Of a stretch of DNA of 64,000 nucleotides, positions 35,214 through 44,410 are shown piece after piece. The translations under genes were made by a program, and so were the position numbers. The notes beneath the pieces were generated by a model. It saw nothing but the letters and a program-made list of their open reading frames with translations, was not told the origin of the DNA and searched no databases. Position 1 is the stretch's first letter. Every line of letters begins with the position of its first letter. The DNA is taken from assembly GCA_949987565.1 (NCBI GenBank), contig OX465103.1, forward strand, positions 22,549,037 through 22,613,036, written 5' to 3'. The stretch is from Luidia sarsii (lineage: Eukaryota; Echinodermata; Asteroidea; Paxillosida; Luidiidae).

Positions 35214-35332
35214 TGTCAGAAGTGGGATTCGAACCCACGCCCCCATTCGGGGACCAGAACGCCCATACCACTGACACAGTGGAAGGTTATAAACCTTGAG
35301 TCTGGCGCCTTAGACCGCTCGGCCATCCTGAC
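35214..35332 (-). tRNA. tRNA-Leu(CAA): tRNA-Leu(CAA), class A2
   Basis: Intron of 35 bp, anticodon from 35296-35298, T5 terminator. Confidence 0.95.
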
Positions 35333-35526
35333 ATTCGTGATCGCCTAATTGTTGCTGATTAATTTATCAATGTGCGAGTCTAATTAGGTAGAACTTTATT
35401 TCATTAGGCCTAAAAGGCACATAAAAGAATATAAAGATTGTATCAAATTAAATTCGCACCAGGATAATTTTGACAGAAAAAGAGTGGACAAAATGGCTTT
35501 TTCAACTTGAAATTTAAAAAGAAAAT

Positions 35527-35649
35527 TGTCAGAAGTGGGATTCGAACCCCCCCCGCCCCCATTCGGGGACCAGAACGCCCATACCACTGGGGTCAGTGGA
35601 AGGTTATCAGCCTTGAGTCTGGCGCCTTAGACCGCTCGGCCATCCTGAC
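35527..35649 (-). pseudogene. tRNA-Leu(CAA) pseudogene, class A3 with disrupted T arm
   Basis: The T-stem/variable-arm junction, normally ACCCACGCCCCC on the plus strand, has become an 8-C run followed by G and 5 C (35547-35560). This adds 3 bp and breaks the T stem. The rest of the gene and its 36-bp intron are normal, and the terminator is only T4. An assembly error in a C-rich run is possible. Confidence 0.75.
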
Positions 35650-36903
35650 ATAACTGACAATTAGATTGCTGCAAAGTTATTTAGCTATTTTATGATTTCA
35701 GTGTATTATGGAGACTTTGGCAAGAAGCAAATTTTTTTCGGGAATAATTATAAGATCATGGAAAGTTACGTCGGAATTAATAGTACCAGGATTAAATTTA
35801 AAAAAATTATGATAAGCATGAACTCTAATTTTGGAATGGTCCTGTTAGTAAATGAATACCCAAACTCTGAATTGTCAGTCTTATGGACTTGAAGATGATG
35901 TCCCCCTCTCTAAAACATAATGTGGAATGCAATGAATACAACAAACAAATAATCTTTTAAGTGATTATTATTATTATTATACATAGCATAGTGCAATGTC
36001 CAAATATTTATGTTCGGCAGGGAATATCATTACCTGCGTAATTAAATGGCATAATTTGGTCTTATGTTAATGTATAATCATATTTAATATAGGCCTATTA
36101 TTTAAAATTCAATATTTTTCTGGAAATAAAGAGGTTGATGAAAATGAATTATTTGATCTCAATTGATCTGGTGCTATCAGGTGTTACCAATATTCTGCAA
36201 AAAAATATTTCAAAATACAGTGTAATATTCACTAACACGTGATTTGTATACACACACATATATATAAGCACCATGTACAGTACATGACACAGTGGAATGT
36301 TGCATATAAGCTATATCAGTACATTCAGTGTAATGCAAACGTGGACTTATATTCCTTCATGTAACCCAAGCGGTGCTTTTCCCCTTTTTTTTTCGTTGTA
36401 AGTATAAACATTATAATTATTTAATAAAACGGACATTAAAGCCCCTACACAACATTTGTAAGATTGAAAAACAGAAATGTTCACAGATTTACATGAAACT
36501 TATACAGTTTGAAGATGGTTATAGTAGAAACCTCGCACTTAAATATTTCTGCCTAAAATGTTGTAATTTGGGAGAAAAGAGTAAAAGAAATCGTTTACGT
36601 CTAACCGAGATCTAAACTACTTTTCGGAACAGTACGGCGTTGAATGCTGCATTTTCGCGAAACAAATAAAGCGGTTTTCACGATTTTCTCAAGTCCCGGC
36701 TGGCGGATTGAACTGAAATTTTCACAGGTGTGCTATTTTATGCATATGTTGGAAGAGAAAACGTATGGATGCTTTTCTTTGACCTCGACCAATGTTGTGT
36801 AGGGGCTTTAACCAAATTGAAAAAAAAGGAGAAATTACAGTACTACCAGTAACGTTAGAAGAGAGCAAAATAAGAGAAAATTAAAACCAAATTCAAAAAT
36901 TCA

Positions 36904-37049
36904 TGTCAGGAGTGGGATTCGAACCCACGACCCCATATGGGGACCAGAACGCTCAAACGGCTGTGTTGTTACTGCTGTTATAGTGTCTTTGTGCATGTGC
37001 AGAGAAGATTCTTTGAGTCTGGTACCTTAGACCACTCGGCCATCCTGAC
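36904..37049 (-). tRNA. tRNA-Leu(CAA): tRNA-Leu(CAA), class B (62-bp intron)
   Basis: One variable-loop change (CCCATATGGGG, plus strand) and one intron change (AGAAGATTC). Anticodon from 37013-37015, T5 terminator. Confidence 0.94.
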
Positions 37050-37473
37050 ACGGTTCGTGTCATTTCGAAATGTTGAAAGGTTGATAAGGGTATAATAATA
37101 GGTGCACCTCAAATATTGCCAAAACCCGAAGAAGTTAACTTGGGATGGGGGGAAATACGTGGGACTAAGATTGTTTAATAATGATAACAGTCTGAACATA
37201 AAGAAATAAAGAACATTCTTGCTCGAATGCATCTTCATTTAAATAGTTTAAAAAAAAAAATAGGCCTATGCAAAAATGTTGCAAACTGCTTACTGACTAA
37301 AATACTAAAATTACCAAAATGCGAATATCAAAATCTTAATTGACGTTTCGATACGGCGAGTAGGACCTTTCTCAAAGGTCATACCTGCCTTTGAAAGGTC
37401 CTGCTAGCATCGAAACGTCAGGCTCTCCAGATCTTGATAGCTTTAAAAAAGTAAATATGTTTAAAAAAAAGTT

Positions 37474-37596
37474 TGTCAGAAGTGGGATTCGAACCCACGC
37501 CCCCATTCGGGGACCAGAACACCCAACCCACTGATGGGGTCAGTGGAAGGTCGTCAGCCTTGAGTCTGGCGCCTTAGACCGCTCGGCCATCCTGAC
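37474..37596 (-). tRNA. tRNA-Leu(CAA): tRNA-Leu(CAA), class A1
   Basis: Very like the copy at 12683, in gene and in flanking tail, although the two sit at opposite ends of the array. Anticodon from 37560-37562, T8 terminator. Confidence 0.95.
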
Positions 37597-37745
37597 ATTC
37601 ATGATCGCCTAAATATTACTGATTCATTTATACAGGTGCGAGACCAATGTATACAGCGTGTATAGAGTTAAATCATTCATGGAAGGCATTGATAAATACG
37701 CCGGGGTGATGTCCGGGGAGACTCTTTCAATGAAAAGAACAAAAA

Positions 37746-37864
37746 TGTCAGAAGTGGGATTCGAACCCACGCCCCCATTCGGGGACCAGAAAGCCCATAC
37801 CACTGACACAGTGGAAGGTTGTTAACCTTGAGTCTGGCGCCTTAGACCGCTCGGCCATCCTGAC
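37746..37864 (-). tRNA. tRNA-Leu(CAA): tRNA-Leu(CAA), class A2
   Basis: The last intron base before the 3' exon differs (plus strand CCAGAAAGCCC instead of CCAGAACGCCC), which could affect splicing. Anticodon from 37828-37830, T5 terminator. Confidence 0.92.
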
Positions 37865-38058
37865 ATTCGTGATCGCCTAATTGTTGCTGATTAATTTATC
37901 AATGTGCGAGTCTAATTAGGTAGAACTTCATTTCATTAGGCCTAAAAGGCACAGAAAAAATATAAAGATTGTATCAAATTAAATTCGTACCAGGATAATT
38001 TTGACAGAAAAAGAGTGGACAAAATGGCTTTTTCAAGTTGAAATTAAAAAAAAAAAGT

Positions 38059-38178
38059 TGTCAGAAGTGGGATTCGAACCCACGCCCCCATTCGGGGACC
38101 AGAACGCCCATACCACTGGGGTCAGAGGAAGGTTATCAGCCTTGAGTCTGGCGCCTTAGACCGCTCGGCCATCCTGAC
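38059..38178 (-). tRNA. tRNA-Leu(CAA): tRNA-Leu(CAA), class A3
   Basis: An intron change (GGTCAGAGGAAGG) weakens the second intron hairpin. Anticodon from 38142-38144, T11 terminator. Last gene of the tandem array. Confidence 0.93.
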
Positions 38179-38489
38179 ATAACTGACAATTTGATTGCTG
38201 CAAAGTTATTTAGCTATTTTATGATTTCAGTGTATTATGGAGACTTTGGCAAGAAGCAAATTTGTTTCGGGAATAATTATAAGATCATGGAAAGTTACGT
38301 CGGAATTAATAGTACCAGGATTAAATTTTAAAAAATAATGATAAGCATGAACTCTAATTTTGGAATGGTCCTGTTAGTAAATGAATACCCAAACTCTGAA
38401 TTGTCAGTCTTATGGACTTGAAGATGATGTCCCCCTCTCTAAAACATATGGAATGTGGAATGCAATTAATACACCAAACAAATAATCTA

Positions 38490-39606
38490 ACCAACTATAG
38501 TACATTCAAGGTGAGAAAGGTCATAGTCTATAATAATTATCATGGAAATTCACGATATGGGAAATAATAAATTGTTGAATAATAAGATACACAACAAGGA
38601 GAATAGATGTATCAGAGATGTAGGTCAGGATGCATAGGGGCAAGGACTGTGGATGAAGGGGAACAGTGGGCAGGAGGGTAAGAACTAAGAAGGAAGGAGT
38701 ACAAACATCTGAGTAAGGCTAAGACGGCCAGGAGGAAGAAAAGTGAAAAACACTGTGACTCAAACGCCTGTTCCACCAGTCCTACGTTGGTTAAATAAAT
38801 AGCTAACTATATAGTAAACTTGGTAAAAACTATCAAATACAAGTAAATGTTTCAGATAGATCTTGAATTAAAAGACGTTAAAAATCATGGAAATACAAAA
38901 TAAATTGGAGAAATAAAGATATGAATAATTTTACAAGAAACAATAAGCTGGACAAGTTTATGAGTTAAAAGATTTTTAAAAGTCATGAACAACATAGAGG
39001 ACAACCAGGAAAACCGAAACAGATACAGACACGTGCCTTCCCAACAATTACTTATCGACATGGGGCTGATGACAGTCACAACTGGCAGCTTAATTTACTG
39101 TTATAAGTACCACCTAATTATTCATTACTACCTTTGTAAATGTAAATAAACAAAAAAGTTATGATTCTAGCGTATAACAACAAGTACTAACGGAAACAGG
39201 CATAACTGTAGTTAAGCATAATTTAAAATCAATTAAGCAGAATTTATTATTAATTAATTAATTATCTAATTATTTATTTATTGATACTTATTATTAATGA
39301 ATTGTAATTAAACAAAACTATTCGAACTATAATTACCTAATGTAAGTAAAGGGGGCTGACCCTTGTACAAGCTCCGGCTTCTTGTCTGACCTCCTGGGCT
39401 CCATGGGAATCATTTAGCTCAACAGTAGGCCTATGCTATGGTGCCCTCCGTTGCTTTACGACTAAACGAGCACCGTCCGAATAATGTAGGCGAAGAAAGA
39501 GTTATAACGGGAAAATGGCACAGAAATGACATTTGCTTTCCATTTATAAATGTTTGAAAATGGAAGAAGAACTGGGGGAAAAATATTCCAAGAAAAAAAA
39601 AAAGGT
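38490..39606. other. Unique AT-rich DNA between the array and its outlying last gene
   Basis: Array similarity stops near 38490. The remainder is AT-rich, with a TTAATTAATTA stretch at about 39250, and shows no exon, RNA gene or recognisable repeat. Confidence 0.5.
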
Positions 39607-39725
39607 TGTCAGAAGTGGGATTCGAACCCACGCCCCCATTCGGGGACCAGAACGCCCATACCACTGACACAGTGGAAGGTTATAAACCTTGAGTCTGGCG
39701 CCTTAGACCGCTCGGCCATCCTGAC
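39607..39725 (-). tRNA. tRNA-Leu(CAA): tRNA-Leu(CAA), class A2, isolated copy
   Basis: Separated from the array by about 1.4 kb, and its flanks lack the array spacer. Intron of 35 bp, anticodon from 39689-39691, terminator of 13 T. It could be a founder copy or an escaped one. Confidence 0.95.
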
Positions 39726-39989
39726 AGTTACAATGATGTGAGTTAAATCAATATATATAGATTCAACGATTACAGTGGCTTTCTCTTATAAAACTAGCAA
39801 AGAATGTACCTCGGTTGGGGGGAGACAGTTGACGATATAAAATCGATGCATGTAAACTACTTACAGTTCTTCCACTTCCGCGATTTTCCGGTTTCAAAGA
39901 CGATACATTACACAGGTACCAAACTACATTACGCTGGTGCGTTGAGTGACGGTAACCTCCGTCCGAATCCCAGACGTGCATCGCGCGAC

Positions 39990-40362
39990 CCATGTGTACA
40001 TGTGTGTACATGTTCTGTACAGTACATAGTACACGTACATGTAGTACGTGTGCATGTACATGTACATGTACATGTACATGTACTGTACACATGTACATGT
40101 ACATGGACCCGTGATAGTGCGTGCATGGACGTGTATGGTACATGTACATGTACATGTACATTACATTGTACATGTACATGTACATGTGGAATGCACAATG
40201 TGAAGTACATGTACAGTACACGTACAGTACATGTACATGTACTGTACGTTTACATGACATGTACGTGTACATGACACGTACGTGTACACACAATGTACAG
40301 TACATGTACATGTACTGTACATGTACACGTACACTGTACGTGTACATGTACAGTACTGTGGG
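39990..40362. repeat. Self-complementary GTACAT/TACATG repeat
   Basis: Irregular runs of GTACATGTACATGTAC mixed with GTACAGTACA and ACGTACACGT. Every run is nearly its own reverse complement, so the tract can fold into many alternative hairpins or cruciforms. Confidence 0.9.
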
Positions 40363-40949
40363 TGCAGAACACTAAATAGAGCTCCCATTGAACACTGTAC
40401 AAAAACACTCACTTTCAAAACCAATTATCCCACACCTAAAAGTCTCTCAGTTCTTGTAGCTTTATTGAAAATTGTAGTTTGGACCTTCATCTCTCAGATT
40501 CTTTTAAATGTTAGTGCCCTTAAATGTGTTGCCGTCCAAGTCGAATTTCTGCAAGGATTTTAGGATGGACACCTCCACTTCCATAGCCAAATACTAGGGC
40601 CATATTGAAGAGTGAACCCCCAGGTTGTCTCAAGTGTCACTTGTTCTACAACGTATCAATTAATTAGCCTCCAAAGACCCCTTATAAAAAAAAAGTTGTT
40701 TATGATAAACAGCTCGGCGTTGCTATCTTGGATGGATTTTGTGCCAGTGTGCTGCACCCCTGCATATTCTAGTAAAGTAGTATGTATCGATCTGTAGAGT
40801 GTATTAATATTAGTACGTTTATATTTATATAGCCCCATGGTGGTACTGGTACAACATGTACAACGCTCTGAGTCTGAATCTTGATGATTGGATCATGGAG
40901 GTGGAGGAGGGATTGGATGGACAAACAGAAATGTTGAAAACAAACATGC

Positions 40950-40992
40950 ATCCTGCCACGGCCAGGATCGAAATGTCCAGCCCCCTAATTTG
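40950..40992 (+). mobile_element. Diverged Penelope-type tail
   Basis: TCCTG, a CCACGG loop, CAGGATCGAAATGTCCAG and CCCCCTAATTTG follow the order of the hammerhead-like motif, with an altered loop and T for C in the GAAAC box. Confidence 0.5.
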
Positions 40993-41354
40993 TTTGTGTG
41001 AAATCCACTGAAATAGACGAGATGTTATTAAAAATGGCAAACTCTCGCAACTCTCAACAAGTTGAAGGGGCTGCACATTTTGATCCTAGCACTTTCCCAG
41101 ATGTAGTACTTGATAGCTCTCCAAAACTGGTTCTTTTCATTTTTGGAAGGCCCTCTACTAAAATGTTGAGGTTTGCCACACTCTTTTTTTTTTTTAACTG
41201 ATGTGTTTTTCTTTAACAATTTTCAATAACTGTATTCTGAGAGCACAGAGGACGGACACCTGCGTGATTAAGAAACTGTAGACAAGCCAGAGCCTCGAGC
41301 CTGCTGACACTGACATCATTGTCAGGGGCAAGATAAGATTTCAAGGGTTGCACG

Positions 41355-41640
41355 GTGCAAATTGTGCGGTGACACCACCGCGTAAGTCATCTCTTTTTCA
41401 GATAGAGTGTGGCTCTGAAAAGAACCGGGTACCCCCGGTACTCTAGCTGCACTTATTGTTTTTGTATTGTATTTGTAGCCCATTTTTTATTTTATTTTGA
41501 TGGCCTTGTACTACGATTAACATCAACTGGTGAAAGGAGTAAAAGGGATAAAAGAGCTACGATAAGTCAATGTTTTGGGCAGTGTGTACTCTGCACGTCG
41601 TCCGGAGACTGGGCAACAGGAAGCTACAGGTATCAGGCCT
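41355..41640 (-). mobile_element. Second tail family (GGTTTGCGGTGACACC type)
   Basis: Left part TGCGGTGACACCA and CTCTGAAAAGAACCG at 41368-41425. Right part CAATGTTTTGGGCAGTG followed by TGTACTCTGCACGTCG at 41568-41605. On the minus strand the right part reads like a hammerhead-type stem II with an AAAAC box. The two parts are interrupted by about 140 bp. Confidence 0.5.
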
Positions 41641-42194
41641 TCTTCAGACGGATGAGAAGGATGGAAGAATGGTGGACTCCAAGGACAATCTGACAATCAA
41701 ACAAATTTATACCCCTGCTTCAAAAGCAACATTTTATTCCGGGATCGATTTACACAAATTCAACTTTACACCGTTGATATGGGCTAAAAAGAAGAGTAAA
41801 AATGAAACATAAAATGATTCAAGTCACTGCAAATTGGTGCAGTGACAATATAAAATGACATTACACAATGTCTGAACTCCAAGGAAATACTTGGAAAAAA
41901 ATAAATGCATACAATAAAAGTGAATGCATGGTGTTACCCATACCTCTGATTTGTTTATTGTTTTGACCCAAAGTTTTGAGTACCTGGTACAATAATGCAT
42001 GTGCCAGAATGTTCCCATCATGATAAACTGTGCTGTGAGGTGTCCAACCTTAAAACTTTTGGCAGTGGCCAAAACCTTACTCAAAAAATAAACACACAGT
42101 ACACATGTAATCAATGGCACAGCTGATACGAGAACAAGCTGATTGTCTGAGGTACATAGTAACCACCGGATTACCTGACACGATTTGTTACGTG

Positions 42195-42295
42195 TCATGT
42201 ATGCAAAAATGGTGCAAACTGCTCGCTGACTAAAATGACCATACAATTAGGAGGGCCTGACGTTTTGATCGTAGCAGGACCTTTCTCAATGGGTC
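42195..42295 (-). mobile_element. Penelope-type tail
   Basis: Plus strand reads GGTGCAAACTGCTCGCTGAC, then GCCTGACGTTTTGATCG and AGCAGGACCTTTCTCA, the reverse complement of the standard tail with several changes. Confidence 0.65.
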
Positions 42296-42628
42296 TTACA
42301 ATGTACGAATCTTTCAAGCTGGGTCATGAATCGTGTGTATCATGTACGTCTGGCCGCTGTACCGCACTGCTTCAAGTGCAGATTGGGATGCAGAGGTCAC
42401 CGGTCTTTCCATTCAACCATTTTTTTGCTCAGTACTTTGTTTCTTTGCTCTGAGCTGCTGTGAACCAGAGGATTGATCCAGTGAGGTGCAATGTTGCTTT
42501 GGTGGCCTACTGTTCCCAAATGGAAATAAATATACAAGACCTACTCACACTAGCCTTGTGTGAATGCGTGGCATTTTGAATACTGGCTTATATCAAAAAT
42601 AAATCAACAAACAAGCTCAAGTTAAGCG

Positions 42629-42800
42629 GAAGGTTTGCGGTGACACCATGTAAAACATCACTTTTGAGATGGAGTGTACCGGTACGTGGCTCTGAAAAAA
42701 GCCGGTAACTCAACTGCCCGTCATCAGGAGACTGCTGGATTCCAACTATCATCAGTGCTTAAATGTGTTGTGGAGAGTAAGGAGTGTGAAGAATGATTCC
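42629..42800 (-). mobile_element. Second tail family copy
   Basis: AGGTTTGCGGTGACACCATG, GGCTCTGAAAAAAGCC, then ACTATCATCAGTGCTT, in the same order as the copy at 45452. The region corresponding to the stem is partly deleted. Confidence 0.55.
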
Positions 42801-43102
42801 CTCCCAGCATGGCCACTGGGGCACAAAGAGGTGGACATTCACTAGGGTTTGACAGTGTGTGAGTGGATGCCAAGGCTATAGGAGACCCAGGGGGAAGACT
42901 AGGTGATGGATGAAGTGGAGTTGTCCCTGGGTATAAACCTTCGGAGGGAGCTCAACAATGCAAGACATGCAATCACATCCACTGCCATTACATGCATACT
43001 TTATTTCCACAAGGGGCTAAAATCTTGAGTAGAACAGCCATTTAGAATTGCGCTGAATACTATAGGGATTGGGCATTCTGCCTTTCTCAATGCAATTCTC
43101 TT

Positions 43103-43165
43103 GGAAATAGTCATTCTTAAAATTTAGTGGGCCTGACGTTTCGATCCTAGCAGGAAATAGTCATT
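43103..43165 (-). mobile_element. 37-bp Penelope-tail insertion with 13-bp target duplication
   Basis: GGAAATAGTCATT is found at 43103-43115 and again at 43153-43165. Between them lie 37 bp that, on the minus strand, contain only the 3' half of the hammerhead-like stem plus the short tail (TAGGATCGAAACGTCAGGC, CCACTAAATTTT). This is the pattern of a severely 5'-truncated target-primed insertion. Confidence 0.75.
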
Positions 43166-43894
43166 GTGAAAAAAAGAGAAAAAACACTGATTATATAATG
43201 CACACAATTGAGATGGATCTCCCAACTACGGTACTTCACTCAATCACCCTCTATCTATTTACAAATAAGTTTAAAAAATAAAAATGGCAAATTTTATTTC
43301 AAGTAACATTGCATATTAATGTTGGTGTAGGGTGACAAGGGTGGTAGGGTGGACAACGATGCTGCACGCTGCTCTCCGGCAAAATCTGTACCCATCCCAA
43401 ATCCGGTCAGGTCTCTGTGGGAGCAGCCACGCACGGGAGGCTATTGGCAAACTGCAGCACCAACTGAAGTGGGTAGACAAAGGTTGGTGTATACTGGCCC
43501 CCACGGCAGCATCTGGGGAGCCTCTGGCACAATACAAGTACTTCAACCCCACTAACCTCCCATTCAATTTCCAGCTAAAAAAAAAAATCCTAACTCCTGA
43601 GTGAAGAGATTAACCTGCCACTCCCTCGGTCACAACATAAATTTTCAGAAAGCACAGAGCATGTCACAACTATCAGAGCATCAGGGCATTGCTCAATTCA
43701 TTTCACGGTTAAAATACTGGGGTCTCTTTCAAACTATATCGAGCACCTAGTCGCCCTGATTTGTGATCAAAATGGCAATCACAATCACAAGCCAAATCTC
43801 ACCTTTATGAAAACGAATAAGGTGTTAACGATTGTAACATTGTCACACACAATCAGATAAGACATGCAGGTTTAAGTATGGTGGAAGAACAAAG

Positions 43895-44060
43895 TGGAAA
43901 GTTTACGGTGATGTTGTCGGGGGGGGGGGGCCTAACTGAATCACAGCTAGTTCTGCCGCCCTTAAAGTGACACCGTGTAAGTCTCTTGAAGAGTACGGCT
44001 AGAAAAAAGAGCCAGTAACTCTTTTCTAATAACCGGAAAGATTAGAATTTATGAAAGAGA
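43895..44060 (-). mobile_element. Diverged second tail family copy
   Basis: AAGTTTACGGTGATG, a G12 run, then GTGACACCGTGTAAG, CTCTTGAAGAG and AAAAAAGAGCC. The order matches the other members, but two copies seem to be overlaid. Confidence 0.4.
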
Positions 44061-44410
44061 TTTTTCCTGAACTGAGAGAGCAACCAGCTTTTGGGGATCG
44101 ATAGCATCAATTTGGATCCCGCCTGAAGGTACTATGAAAGAAAGCAATTCAATGAGTGTAATTCAATGAGCCTTGTCCTTCAACATGGTGTACGGTAATT
44201 AGCAGTGCATGCTCAGAATTTCAGCTCAGTACTCTGAATTTTTCTCAGGATTATATCCCGGTCCAGAAACACATTCTTTACTCAATGTGAAGTCATTTCA
44301 GAATTAGCAGTTAGGATTTGCACACTCTCAATATAGAAAGTAGTACGAGTTAAAAAAAACCCACCACACCACTGAAGTGTATACTGTTGGTCTGGAACCC
44401 CGACTTCTTC

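Larger units (their letters stand above)
39726..44410. other. Gene-free region between the tRNA array and AMT
   Basis: I see no coding exon. It holds the GTACAT tract, several Penelope-type tails, copies of the GGTTTGCGGTGACACC repeat, and a G12 homopolymer at about 43919. The 3' untranslated region of AMT must lie at its right end. Confidence 0.5.

Noticed and set aside
11467..39741. Dozens of 60-100 residue open frames with recurring motifs such as GVGSNPTSD and VGFEPTT
   Set aside because: These are translations of tRNA-Leu genes and their flanks. They recur because the DNA is tandemly repeated and do not encode proteins.
39763..40424. Cys/Val/His-rich frames up to 194 codons
   Set aside because: They come from the GTACAT tract, read equally well on both strands.
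43316..43604. An 80-90 codon frame pair on both strands
   Set aside because: No family resemblance, no splice context, and surrounded by repeats.
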